Positions 51,815 to 60,002 of a DNA stretch of 64,000 nucleotides are shown piece after piece. This DNA comes from Cellulomonas algicola. GTDB lineage: Bacteria; Actinomycetota; Actinomycetes; Actinomycetales; Cellulomonadaceae. The DNA lies in assembly GCF_003851725.1 (NCBI RefSeq), contig NZ_BHYL01000059.1:1-64000 (forward strand). The letters are read 5' to 3'. Position 1 is the first letter of the stretch. Every line of letters begins with the position of its first letter. The translations under genes and the position numbers were made by a program. A model generated the notes under the pieces. It ran no database searches and was not told the DNA's origin. It saw nothing but the letters and a program-made list of their open reading frames with translations.

Positions 51815-51832
51815 CGCCCCTGATCCGGGGCG
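51815..51832. terminator. Short hairpin between convergent genes
   Basis: CGCCCC and GGGGCG pair around a 6-base loop in the 23-base gap between the permease stop and the stop of the convergent gene. Position suggests a shared terminator, although the stem is only 6 bp. Confidence 0.5.
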
Positions 51833-52897
51833 CTAGTCGACCCAGCGGGCGCTAGTGATCGCTTGGAACGCGGTAACTGTCGGCTCGTTGATCTGCAGGT
51901 CGGGGATCGACATCGAAACCTGCTCCCAGGAGAGCAACTGACCGGTGCCTGCGTCTATCACCAGGACCAGCGACTGATTGGCGCCGGCCGGGTCGGGGGG
52001 CACTGCGACTGCACGGCCGGAGCGTCCAAGACGATCGGTGACCTCTCCGAGATCCGCCAACGCCGGTTCGGCGGCGAGCATCGCCCACACGGTGGCGCTC
52101 AGGTCGGCCGGCACGACCCAGCGGCCATACAAGTCCGCGACTGCCGCGCCGAGGCACGACGCGGCGGCGACGTCGGACGTTCCGCACAGTTCCGGACCGC
52201 CTTGCGACGCGGTGAGGCTTTCTCGCAGCAGGTGCGGGTCTCGGGGCAGGTTCGCCGCGTAGGCCGCGTCGAACGTTCCTGCGGGCAGTTCGTCTCCTGA
52301 GTGCGCACCACCTACGGGGTAGCGATCGGGATCGACCACCCGTCCGTCCGGTGAGAGTGCCGGTGTGCGTGTCTCCTGACTGGAGAACGAGCCGTCCGGC
52401 CCGATCGTTGTCGCCTGCCGGGTGGGGGCGAGTTCGACCTCTGTGTTGCCCTCGTCGTCGACGACAGTGTTGATGTACCAGGCGAACGACAGGACTTGCT
52501 GCGCGCCGTGGCCTTCTTCGACGGGTTGCCGACGTGCTTCTGCGGCGATGGCACGCAACGCCTCCGAGGCTGGCGGAGCACTGCCGGCGGCAACGGCCTG
52601 AATGTTCGACATTGAGTACGTCAGCATCGGCGGAGCAGCAAGCGCGGGTGCCTGCGCACCGCGCACGACGAATCCTGCGACCGCGATTGCCGTCACGATG
52701 CCGAACGCAACCGCAATCCGCACGGGCAGGCGAATCCGGCGACGGGACGCCGAGACGCGGTCCTGACCGCCTGCGACGATCCGACGCAGGATCGCCTCGT
52801 CCCGCGCCGTCACCGGGTCGTGGTGGATGTGCACTTCGACTCCGAGCACGTCGCGCAGGCGCGCGACCTCGTCCTCAGCTCGACGTTCTGGATTCAT
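51833..52897 (-). CDS. CU044_5270-type membrane protein, probable anti-sigma partner
   Basis: The 354-residue protein has an N-terminal cytoplasmic stretch (RRAEDEVARLRDVLGVEVHI), one membrane segment near residue 65 (IAVAFGIVTAIAVAGFVVRG), and a large external domain with VLSFAWYINTVVDDEG and TQSGDE-like strands. This is the CU044_5270 family plan found next to ECF sigma factors in actinobacteria. The gene overlaps the upstream sigma gene by four bases. The N-terminal helix could hold the sigma factor at the membrane until an envelope signal releases it. That is inferred from context. Confidence 0.76.
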   Translation of the reverse strand: MNPERRAEDEVARLRDVLGVEVHIHHDPVTARDEAILRRIVAGGQDRVSASRRRIRLPVRIAVAFGIVTAIAVAGFVVRGAQAPALAAPPMLTYSMSNIQAVAAGSAPPASEALRAIAAEARRQPVEEGHGAQQVLSFAWYINTVVDDEGNTEVELAPTRQATTIGPDGSFSSQETRTPALSPDGRVVDPDRYPVGGAHSGDELPAGTFDAAYAANLPRDPHLLRESLTASQGGPELCGTSDVAAASCLGAAVADLYGRWVVPADLSATVWAMLAAEPALADLGEVTDRLGRSGRAVAVPPDPAGANQSLVLVIDAGTGQLLSWEQVSMSIPDLQINEPTVTAFQAITSARWVD

Positions 52898-53448
52898 GAG
52901 CGCACCTCCTCACCCTGCTCGTCGAGGTTGCTGATTCCGGCAACGAGGCGTTGCCGCGCACGCGTCAGGCGCGAGCTCAGCGCTGTGACAGAGCATTCGA
53001 GAGCGAATGCGGCCTGTTGCGGTGTCAGGTCCTCCCACACCACGAGCGCCATCGCCTCACGCTCGCGGAACGGAAGAGCGAGAAGCACCTGCTTGACGTG
53101 GTCGTCGCCGACCACACGGTCCGCTGGATCAGGAGGGTGCGACTCGGTCGCCATCTGTCCCGCCCACCGCAGCAACCGACCGCGGCGTACCTGGGAGCGG
53201 ACGTGATGCGCCATCACGTTGTGCGCGATCCTGAACAGCCACGCGCGCCTCACACCTTCGGCAGCGGGAGCGTCGGACCACTTACGCCACGCGATCGTGA
53301 ATGTCTCGCTCACCACGTCGTCCGCGTACATGTCGCCCACGGAGCGGCAAGCAAACCTCCGAACACTTGCTACGTGCTGGCGAAAGAACCCTTCGAAGGA
53401 GTCGACGGGCGTGCGGTCGCCGGAAGTCACCGCACCCCCATCACTCAA
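52894..53448 (-). CDS. ECF sigma factor (sigma-70 family)
   Basis: The 184-residue protein has region 2 (FFRQHVASVRRFACRSVGDM then YADDVVSETFTIAWRKW) and region 4 (LLALPFREREAMALVVWEDL then TPQQAAFALECSVTALSSRL), the two domains of extracytoplasmic-function sigma factors. It directs RNA polymerase to a small regulon, often including its own operon. The ATG at 53448 or a GTG at 53424 could be the start. It overlaps the anti-sigma-like gene by four bases and lies immediately downstream of the small secreted protein gene at 53449. Confidence 0.92.
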   Translation of the reverse strand: MSDGGAVTSGDRTPVDSFEGFFRQHVASVRRFACRSVGDMYADDVVSETFTIAWRKWSDAPAAEGVRRAWLFRIAHNVMAHHVRSQVRRGRLLRWAGQMATESHPPDPADRVVGDDHVKQVLLALPFREREAMALVVWEDLTPQQAAFALECSVTALSSRLTRARQRLVAGISNLDEQGEEVRS

Positions 53449-53814
53449 CTAGCACGTTGCCGTGCTGAGGATACGGAACGACGCCGCCCCGGCAGTGGTC
53501 GACGCGACCATCGCACCCGGCGCATAGCACTTCGCCGTTCCTGTGCCGCCTGTACCCGAGTACACGACAGCTGCGCGGGCCGAGCGATTCCACACCGACT
53601 TCGCCGTCGAGACGCCGGTCGACGACACGGACGTGCTCGTTGTGCTCGCGAACGTCCCCGCGTACCCGGTGGCTCCCCAGACACAGAACGCTGCGGCTGC
53701 GCATTGCGATGTCGACGTCGGCCCGATGTCGCTCGCGACGGCGGGACCTCCTGAAGTCGAGCCGAGCAGTACGGCGGCAGCGATTGCGATGAGGCCACGA
53801 TGCGATGTCTTCAC
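53449..53814 (-). CDS. Secreted small protein resembling peptidase inhibitor family I36
   Basis: The 121-residue protein starts at GTG 53814 and has a Sec signal peptide (RGLIAIAAAVLLGSTSGGPA). The mature domain has a Cys/Trp pattern (CAAAAFCVWGATGYAGTF) and later SVWNRSARAAVVYSG and a Cys near the end, typical of the I36 family of Streptomyces-type small secreted inhibitors. Its stop is one base from the sigma factor start, so it probably heads that operon. The activity as an inhibitor is untested by sequence. Confidence 0.72.
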   Translation of the reverse strand: MKTSHRGLIAIAAAVLLGSTSGGPAVASDIGPTSTSQCAAAAFCVWGATGYAGTFASTTSTSVSSTGVSTAKSVWNRSARAAVVYSGTGGTGTAKCYAPGAMVASTTAGAASFRILSTATC

Positions 53815-54071
53815 GCGTACATGATCGGGTATCAGACGAGGGCCTGTGACCAGGACTACTACTGCGACGGAACGGTTTGCCCAGTCGTGCGTGTGTCGCC
53901 AGTCGCGCTGCAGCGTGCCAGAGGTCCTCTGGGGCGAAGGTCGGCGCGACGCTCTCAACTCGTCGCACCAGTCCATCGGGAGAACCGCCTCCGAGTCGCA
54001 TGGACGCTAAGGGGGTCTGCTGCACGGATGGGTGACACCTGACCTGTGGGGACGCGGTCCCCGCTGGAAGG

Positions 54072-54383
54072 ATGTGCACCGTGCCCAGGCCCTATCCCAT
54101 GGAGTTCCGCCGGGACGTCGTGGCGGTCGCCCGCCGTGGCGAGGCCCCGATCAAGCAGATCGCGCACGACTTCGGGATCGCCGAGTCGTGTCTGCGCAAC
54201 TGGCTGCGTGACGCGGACGTCGAGGACGGCAACCGTCCGGGCGTGACCGCCTCGGAGTCGGTCGAGCTGCGTGAGGCGCGTCGGCGGATCCGGCTGCTGG
54301 AGCAGGAGAACGAGGTGCTGCGTCGCGCAGCGGCGTATCTCTCGCAGGCGCAGCTGCCGGGAAAAGGCTCTACCCGCTCGTGA
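54072..54383 (+). CDS. IS3 transposase OrfA (helix-turn-helix)
   Basis: The 103-residue protein holds the IS3 OrfA domain: YPMEFRRDVVAVARRGEAPI then KQIAHDFGIAESCLRNWLRD (helix-turn-helix) and a leucine-zipper-like tail RRRIRLLEQENEVLRRAAAY. It binds the terminal repeats. The stop overlaps orfB by four bases. A slippery run AAAAG at 54362-54366 lies in the overlap, where -1 frameshifting would give GKRLYPLVSEL and join OrfA to OrfB, as is usual for active IS3 elements. Confidence 0.9.
   Translation: MCTVPRPYPMEFRRDVVAVARRGEAPIKQIAHDFGIAESCLRNWLRDADVEDGNRPGVTASESVELREARRRIRLLEQENEVLRRAAAYLSQAQLPGKGSTRS
54362..54366 (+). promoter_or_regulatory. Putative -1 programmed frameshift site of the IS3 element
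   Basis: AAAAG lies 18 bases before the orfA stop. Slipping back one base there continues directly into conserved OrfB sequence (KRLYPLVSELAADGVPVAVT), with no gap in homology. Such sites produce the OrfAB transposase. Confidence 0.7.
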
Positions 54384-55240
54384 GTGAGCTCGCCGCCGAC
54401 GGGGTGCCTGTGGCGGTGACGTGTCGGGTTCTCAAGCTCGCCAGACAGCCCTACTACCGCTGGCTCGCAGCGCCTGTCGGTGCGCGTGAGCTCAAGCAGG
54501 CGCACCTCGCGAACGCGCTGTTTGACGCCCACTGCGACGACCCCGAGTTCGGCCACCGGCTGCTCGCCGACGAGGCGGCCCGGGCCGGTCTGGTGGCTTG
54601 CGACCGCACGGTGTGGCGGATCTGCTCGTCCAACGGCTGGTGGTCGGTGTTCGGCAAGAAGCGCCCCCGAGGTGGCAAGAAGGCCGGGCCGCCGGCGCAC
54701 GACGACCTTGTGCTGCGCGTGTTCACCGCCGACGGACCGAACCGGTTGTGGCTGTGGGACATCACCGAGCACCCCACGAGCGAGGGCAAGGTCTACCTCT
54801 GCGCGATCAAGGACGTGTTCTCCAACCGGACCGTCGGGTACTCGATCAGTGACCGCATGACGTCCCACATCGCGGTGAACGCCCTGGCCAGCGCCGTGCA
54901 ACGTCGCGGTGACGTGGCCGGGTGCATCGTTCACGGGGACCGTGGGAGCCAGTTCCGAAGCCGCAAGGTCCTGCGCGAGCTGGCCCGCCACGACCTGGTC
55001 GGGTCGATGGGCCAGGTCGCCTCCGCGGGCGACAACGCCGCGATGGAGTCGTTCTTCTCACTCCTGCAGAACAACGTCCTGAACCGGCGCCGCTGGACCA
55101 CCCGCGACGAGCTGCGCCTGGCGATCATCGTCTGGATCGAACGGACCTACCACCGCCGCCGACGCCAAGCGCGACTCGGTCGCCTGACCCCCATCGAGTA
55201 CGAGACCATCAACACCCCTCAGGTCGCACTCGCCGCCTGA
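54380..55240 (+). CDS. IS3 transposase OrfB (DDE integrase domain)
   Basis: The 286-residue protein is a full rve-type catalytic domain: RLWLWDITEHPTSEGKVYLC gives the first Asp, VHGDRGSQFRSRKV the second, and NAAMESFFSLLQNNVLNRRR the Glu. The N-terminal part PVAVTCRVLKLARQPYYRWL is the IS3 HTH_21 region. All three catalytic acidic residues are present, so the copy may be active. It can start at GTG 54380 or be made as a fusion with OrfA by -1 frameshifting. Confidence 0.93.
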   Translation: MSELAADGVPVAVTCRVLKLARQPYYRWLAAPVGARELKQAHLANALFDAHCDDPEFGHRLLADEAARAGLVACDRTVWRICSSNGWWSVFGKKRPRGGKKAGPPAHDDLVLRVFTADGPNRLWLWDITEHPTSEGKVYLCAIKDVFSNRTVGYSISDRMTSHIAVNALASAVQRRGDVAGCIVHGDRGSQFRSRKVLRELARHDLVGSMGQVASAGDNAAMESFFSLLQNNVLNRRRWTTRDELRLAIIVWIERTYHRRRRQARLGRLTPIEYETINTPQVALAA

Positions 55241-55498
55241 GACCCGCTGTCACCTACTCGTGCAGCAGACCCCACCGCACACGGCGACCGGTTGCTCCGG
55301 GGTATCGGTCGGTTTCGGTTCCGGTGCTGGTTTCGGGAGGGCAGCTGCCGAAATGCAAGATCGCTAGAGGTCAGGCATCGGCACCACGTACGGCGACTTG
55401 CCGCGACGGCCGATGTGGTACCTGTCGTGACCGATGCCCCCCGGCCTGGGAGCCCGGTGGTGGCGGTGGCGATGGGCCGCCCGGCGCTCCTTGCCGGG

Positions 55499-56281
55499 CT
55501 ACAGCGTTACGTCTTGGTGCCCCGCCTCGGTGCCGTCGCTGAGGTACCAGGTGATGGTGAAGTTCTCCATCCTGCCGCCGGCCTTCGCGGGCACGGGCCA
55601 CCAGCCGGCGAAGTAGCCGTCGGAGACGGTTGTCTCGATGACGACCCCGTCGGCCCGGGTGAGAGTGACTCGATCGACGTCAGCGCCGACGTGACCGTAG
55701 GCGGATCGCCACCCATCGTGGCTGAGTCCACCGCTCCACTCCGCCTCGGTCGCGGATGGCTGCACCACGCCGCCCGCAGTCGCCGTGCCGCCCGAGCCGC
55801 CACCAAGATCGGCAGTGTCGGGCGTGAGGCACTCGTGCACCGATCCGACGCTTCGTCCCGAGACTTCGCTGCTCAGTAGCGTGTAGGTCCAGGCTCCACG
55901 GCGCTCAGCCAGGACGGGCTTCGCGTTCTGGACATCCAGGGCCGCGCCGCCGCTCGAATCGGCGATGAGGCGCCGGCACTCGGCTGCGCTCTGCGCAACG
56001 TCGATCCCCGTGACGGGCTCCGGGATCGCCGTCCAGCTGGCGAAGGCCGTGGACGCACCGATCCCGGGCACCACGGCGACGGCCACGGCTAGGGCAACGG
56101 CAGCCGCGGCCGGTAGCGCGAGCGATCGCCACGCTGAACGTCGGCGATCGACGTCGACCTTCGAGTCGGCCTCGTCGGCGATGCAGGCATCGAGAAGCGC
56201 CCTCGCTGCCGACAGGCCCTCAGTTTGGGTGGGGGCAGGAGCGAGCGCATCGAGGACGTCGTACGCGTCAGGACGGGTCAT
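55499..56281 (-). CDS. Membrane-anchored putative anti-sigma partner
   Basis: The 260-residue protein has a short cytoplasmic N-terminus (DAYDVLDALAPAPTQTEGLS), one membrane segment near residues 52-72 (SLALPAAAAVALAVAVAVVP) and an external domain with one Cys pair (AAECRRLI and HECLTPDT) and a beta-rich end. It overlaps the upstream sigma gene by four bases. The arrangement mirrors the sigma pair at 51833-53448, though the sequences differ. I know no family name for the external domain. A role as sigma regulator is inferred from the pairing. Confidence 0.7.
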   Translation of the reverse strand: MTRPDAYDVLDALAPAPTQTEGLSAARALLDACIADEADSKVDVDRRRSAWRSLALPAAAAVALAVAVAVVPGIGASTAFASWTAIPEPVTGIDVAQSAAECRRLIADSSGGAALDVQNAKPVLAERRGAWTYTLLSSEVSGRSVGSVHECLTPDTADLGGGSGGTATAGGVVQPSATEAEWSGGLSHDGWRSAYGHVGADVDRVTLTRADGVVIETTVSDGYFAGWWPVPAKAGGRMENFTITWYLSDGTEAGHQDVTL

Positions 56282-56862
56282 GGCCTGCTCCTCAAGGGGA
56301 TCGCTGTCGGGTCGACGGAATGAGCGGCCCGCCGCTCAGAAGGCTCGTCGTCACCTGCGGACTGCGCGAGTCGCCGCCGGGCTCGTGAGAGGCGAGCTCG
56401 GAACGCCTCGGGCGAGCAGCCGGCTACGTCGGCTGCTGCTGTGGTCGACAAGCCGTCCCAGGCCGTGAGCAGCAGCGCTTCTCGGTCGCGAGCATCCAGG
56501 CCGGCCAACGCGGTCAGCACCCGCGTCCGCTCACCGGCGGCGACGTCCGCCCCTGCAGCTGGCGCGGCTAGGTGGGCAATGCGCGCGAGCTCCACTTCGA
56601 CTGCACGCTTGCGGTACAGCGACCGGCGCTGGTTGGCGATGGTGTTCTTGGCCACGACGAGCAGCCAGGGCAGCGGCTCGCCAGGTACATCGGCGAGCCG
56701 GCGCCATGCGACCAGAAAGGTCTCTGCCACCACTTCCTGAGCGGTGTGCGGATCGACGTGCCGCAGCGCGTACGCGTGAACACGTCCAGCGTTCGCCCCC
56801 CACAGCAACTCGAAGCGCTGGGCCTCGAACTGGGCGGTCCCGTCCGGGGGGTCTGTGTTCAC
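56278..56862 (-). CDS. ECF sigma factor (sigma-70 family), second copy
   Basis: The 194-residue protein has region 2 (FELLWGANAGRVHAYALRHV then DPHTAQEVVAETFLVAWRRL) and region 4 (LTALAGLDARDREALLLTAW then DGLSTTAAADVAGCSPEAFR), as in ECF factors. GTG 56862 is chosen as the start because the frame upstream of it is not protein-like. It is coupled by four overlapping bases to the membrane protein gene at 55499. With the first pair 3 kb away, two separate ECF modules flank the IS3 element. Confidence 0.9.
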   Translation of the reverse strand: MNTDPPDGTAQFEAQRFELLWGANAGRVHAYALRHVDPHTAQEVVAETFLVAWRRLADVPGEPLPWLLVVAKNTIANQRRSLYRKRAVEVELARIAHLAAPAAGADVAAGERTRVLTALAGLDARDREALLLTAWDGLSTTAAADVAGCSPEAFRARLSRARRRLAQSAGDDEPSERRAAHSVDPTAIPLRSRP

Positions 56863-57514
56863 ACAAGGAAGTGTCCGGACCCCGCCCAGATGTGACAGGG
56901 AGGCGCGCACCACCCTCCTGTGGGAAGCCACAAGCCGCCGGAACTGATGGCGCTCTCAACCGGTCAACGCACCATCTGTCAGCTGGACGGTAGCGCTCGG
57001 CGGGCGCCGCTGCTGGTGGCGGAGCGGAGTCCTCGTGTGCGCTCTCAAGGGCGTCCTGAACTGAGCGCGCACGACGTGGCTCGCCCGGCCGGTCCTGCTT
57101 GCCAAACGTCCGGATCATCGTCCTAGCCAAGCCCTACAACGTTGGCGGAGTGGGCACGATCTAGCGCTGCCTGGGGTGGACCGACCGGCGTGGGCGGATC
57201 CGGGGGTAAGCAGGTTTCGGTAGCGCGGCTAGAACCCACCTGAACGTCGGGCGTCCCTTTGCCCTCTTGTGGTCATCGGCCGGGTGTGGTTACTCGTGAG
57301 TCGTCCGGGGTCCCTGCCCCGCTGCACGTCATCTCCGATTGCGGCCTCGGCGGGCGGCCCCCGTGCTGGACGTGACCGAGAGGTCGCCTCGTCCCGGTGG
57401 GCGCGTCGCTCACCGACCACAAGACCGGCACACTGCTCGCGGCGGCGTCCCGGACCCGACATGTGCCCTGCCTGGGTCCGGGACGCCATCGTTGACGCCC
57501 GCACGGACGTCCAG
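56863..57514. other. Gene-poor stretch
   Basis: No protein-like frame is seen on either strand in about 650 bases. It contains the promoter of the second ECF operon at its left end. Confidence 0.35.
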
Positions 57515-57829
57515 CTACAGAACGGCGTTGCCCGCGTTGCGACGAACGTTCTCGGCGGCATCCTGTGCGGCGTTCTTGCTGGAGAACGACTCCCCGGAGG
57601 CGGCGACCTTGTCCGACGAGCGCCAGGCGCGCCATCGCCACGCGCCACCGGCGTCGGTGTAGACCTCGTAGCGGGCCGTGAACGCTCCGCTCTTGAACGC
57701 GGCTGCCGCGCGACGGGCGTTGCTGGTCGAGTCGAACGTCTCCCCGGCCCAGGCGACGAGCCGGTTGTTGTTGGCGTAGAGCCACCAGGACGGGGCTCCG
57801 GACTGGGTGTTGGCGATCTTGAAGTACAC
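57515..57829 (-). CDS. DUF1508 protein with two repeat units
   Basis: The 104-residue protein has two DUF1508 units: the first begins YFKIANTQSGAPSWWLYANN and includes RLVAWAGETFDSTSNARRAA, the second covers RYEVYTDAGGAWRWRAWRSS to AASGESFSSKNAAQDAAENV. An AAGGAG ribosome site lies 7 bases before the GTG. DUF1508 proteins are small alpha/beta modules of unknown function found in many bacteria. A broken relative of its C-terminus lies at 39223-39315. The gene precedes the DUF4352 gene in the genome but is transcribed after it on the minus strand. Confidence 0.9.
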   Translation of the reverse strand: MYFKIANTQSGAPSWWLYANNNRLVAWAGETFDSTSNARRAAAAFKSGAFTARYEVYTDAGGAWRWRAWRSSDKVAASGESFSSKNAAQDAAENVRRNAGNAVL

Positions 57830-57877
57830 GGCTGTGCTCCTTCGGTTCGGTGTTGCGGCGGTTGACGGGCTCGTGGA

Positions 57878-58528
57878 CTACAGGGCGACCTCCGTTCCGC
57901 CGGAGAACGGCGAGTCGTGCAGCTCGAGTCGGGTGAGGGTTGCGTCCGTCGGGATGTCGAAGACGACGGTCCCGGTGACGGTGTTGCCGGGGTTGATCTC
58001 GTTGAGGAACGAGTTCGAGTCCGGCAGGTAGATCGCGGCGCCGGAGTCGGCGGAGAACTGCCGGTCCTGGGCGTCGAACGCCTTCTGCGAGGACCCGTCG
58101 AAGTACTGGGCCTCGGCGCCGATGTTCGTCACCGTCATGTGCACGAGGACGAACTGGCCCTGGGCTGTCTGCCCGAACGAGTCGGTGCCGATCAGCGGCA
58201 CGCCGGGCTCGATCGCGGTGACGGTGAACTCGAACTTGCCGTCGCGCACCGGTGTGCCGATCCCGGGGGCGGCGGCCGGCTGGTCGTTGTCGACGGGCGG
58301 CTGCGTCTGCTCGTCTTCTGCGGCCGAGGTGGGGGCCGCCGGGTTGCCGGCGCCTCCGCCGGAGGTCGCGATCGAGACCACCGTCAGGGCGACCACCGCG
58401 ACACCGATGCTCGTAAGGACCTTGTGCCGGGCGAACCACGAGCGCTTCGCGGCGGGCTGAGCGGTTCCAGGAACCGGGTAGGGCGCGGTGGGTGCTGGCT
58501 GGTGTTCGGGGAGTGTGGGGTCGGACAT
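57878..58528 (-). CDS. DUF4352 membrane-anchored protein
   Basis: The 216-residue protein has a Pro/Ala-rich N-terminus, one membrane segment (VLTSIGVAVVALTVVSIATS) and an external immunoglobulin-like DUF4352 domain (DGKFEFTVTAIEPGVPLIGT, then GQFVLVHMTVTNIGAEAQYF and NPGNTVTGTVVFDIPTDATL). The ATG at 58528 is preferred over the longer open frame. DUF4352 domains are common in actinobacterial envelope proteins, but a precise function is not established. It lies upstream of the DUF1508 gene with a 48-base gap, so they probably share a transcript. Confidence 0.86.
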   Translation of the reverse strand: MSDPTLPEHQPAPTAPYPVPGTAQPAAKRSWFARHKVLTSIGVAVVALTVVSIATSGGGAGNPAAPTSAAEDEQTQPPVDNDQPAAAPGIGTPVRDGKFEFTVTAIEPGVPLIGTDSFGQTAQGQFVLVHMTVTNIGAEAQYFDGSSQKAFDAQDRQFSADSGAAIYLPDSNSFLNEINPGNTVTGTVVFDIPTDATLTRLELHDSPFSGGTEVAL

Positions 58529-58709
58529 CGTGGGCTCCTTGTCGGTGCAACTGGGCTTTGGTGATGTCTCAGAACCTTGCTCGTGGGTACTGGGGGGACG
58601 CGTCGGCGAACCGGTCAGACCTGCGGTGCCCGATCGGGTACGTGTGCCCGTCTCAGAGGTGACCGGTCGGCCGAAGAGGCTGGCGTCGAGAGGTCCGTAC
58701 CCTGGCGCC

Positions 58710-59984
58710 ATGTCCTACGCGCCGCCGCCCTACGGCCAGCCGCCGCCGGCCGCGGTTCGTGCCCACCGGGCACACCCGGGAAGCCCGGGAACCGGTCGCG
58801 GTCGGGGGTCGAGGGCAGGCACGGTGGGAGCCGTCACACTCGCCGCGTTCAGCTCGATGGTGGCTGTCTCCTTCAACGCCCAGGCCCGCGCGGAGCCGGG
58901 GACGCTGCACCCCGTCGACGGGATCGCGATGCTGGTCGGCCTGACCGCAGCAGGGTTCCTTGTCGCGCGGCGCAGATGGCCCGTGCCCCTCACGCTCGCG
59001 GCCGCGGCGTCGGCGGTAGTTCTCCCGTTGGATACCGTCACGGCGCTGATCGCTCTGCCGTGGGTGTTCGCGACGGCGGCGCGTCGAGTGGCGTGGTGGT
59101 GCACCGGCGCGGTCGCAGTCGCGACGGCGATCGCCCTATGGCGTGACGGGTCGCGCGACCCGGCCGACATGGTGCTGTCGACAAGGAACGTGGAGACCGG
59201 TCAGCTCACCAGCTTCAACACGGTCGGGCTGATCCTCGTGGGGCTGGTGTGCGTGGGAGCTGCCGTGGCGGCCGGGCTCGTGCGGTCGTCAGGCGTGCTG
59301 GCGCGGCAGGCCGTCGCGGCATACGAGGGGCAGAGCGCACAGGTCGAGACGTTGCACGACCGGATGACACGGCAGGAGGAACGTGAGCTGATCGCCCGCG
59401 AGGTCCACGACACGGTGGCGCACCACATCTCGCGCATCTCTTTGCAGGCCTCCGCACTCGAGGTGCAGAACGGGGCGACCAGCGACGACGTGAAGGCCGC
59501 CGCCCAGCAGCGCTCGTCAGCCCAGCAGGCGATCGCCGAGATGCGTGGGCTGATCACGACGCTCCGCACCGGGGACGACGCGTCGATGGCAGGCACCACG
59601 CTCGACGACCTGGCGACACTGCTTGACGGTGCACGCAGGCAAGGCCGGTGGGTCACCAGCTCGGTGTTCGTCACCGACGCTCACACCGCACCGCCCGCCC
59701 TGACACGTGCGACGTTCCGCATCGTCCAGGAGGGCCTGACGAACGCGCTTAAGCACGCGCCCGGAGAGCCGGTCGAGGTGACGATCCGAGCCGGCTCGAT
59801 GACCGGCGTCGACGTGCGCATCATCAATCCGATGCCCGCGACGGCTCCGGTCGGGGTAGTCGGTACCGGTTCAGGACTGACCGGCATGAGGGAACGTGCC
59901 GCGCTTCTCGGCGGAACCGTCGTCACCCGCATCGACGGCGGATGGCACGTCCTCGAGGCACACCTGCCGTGGGTGTCGCCGTAG
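58710..59984 (+). CDS. Two-component sensor histidine kinase (HisKA_3/NarL type)
   Basis: The 424-residue kinase has a Pro-rich cytoplasmic start, then about five or six membrane segments (residues about 38-190), a coiled-coil linker, and the HisKA_3 domain with REVHDTVAHH (phosphorylated His233). The ATPase domain has ATFRIVQEGLTNALKHAPGE (N box) and GVVGTGSGLTGMRERAALLG (G box). It has no periplasmic sensor domain, so it probably senses the membrane itself. The response regulator gene follows 18 bases later. Confidence 0.93.
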   Translation: MSYAPPPYGQPPPAAVRAHRAHPGSPGTGRGRGSRAGTVGAVTLAAFSSMVAVSFNAQARAEPGTLHPVDGIAMLVGLTAAGFLVARRRWPVPLTLAAAASAVVLPLDTVTALIALPWVFATAARRVAWWCTGAVAVATAIALWRDGSRDPADMVLSTRNVETGQLTSFNTVGLILVGLVCVGAAVAAGLVRSSGVLARQAVAAYEGQSAQVETLHDRMTRQEERELIAREVHDTVAHHISRISLQASALEVQNGATSDDVKAAAQQRSSAQQAIAEMRGLITTLRTGDDASMAGTTLDDLATLLDGARRQGRWVTSSVFVTDAHTAPPALTRATFRIVQEGLTNALKHAPGEPVEVTIRAGSMTGVDVRIINPMPATAPVGVVGTGSGLTGMRERAALLGGTVVTRIDGGWHVLEAHLPWVSP

Positions 59985-60002
59985 CCCGACTACCATCGGC
60001 CC

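Larger units (their letters stand above)
54012..55273 (+). mobile_element. IS3-family insertion sequence, apparently intact
   Basis: The element is bounded by imperfect 26-base terminal inverted repeats, GGGGTCTGCTGCACGGATGG at 54012 and its counterpart ending TGCAGCAGACCCC at 55273, with about three mismatches. It contains overlapping orfA and orfB with intact catalytic motifs. I see no clear target-site duplication. The total length of 1262 bp is normal for the family. Confidence 0.88.
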
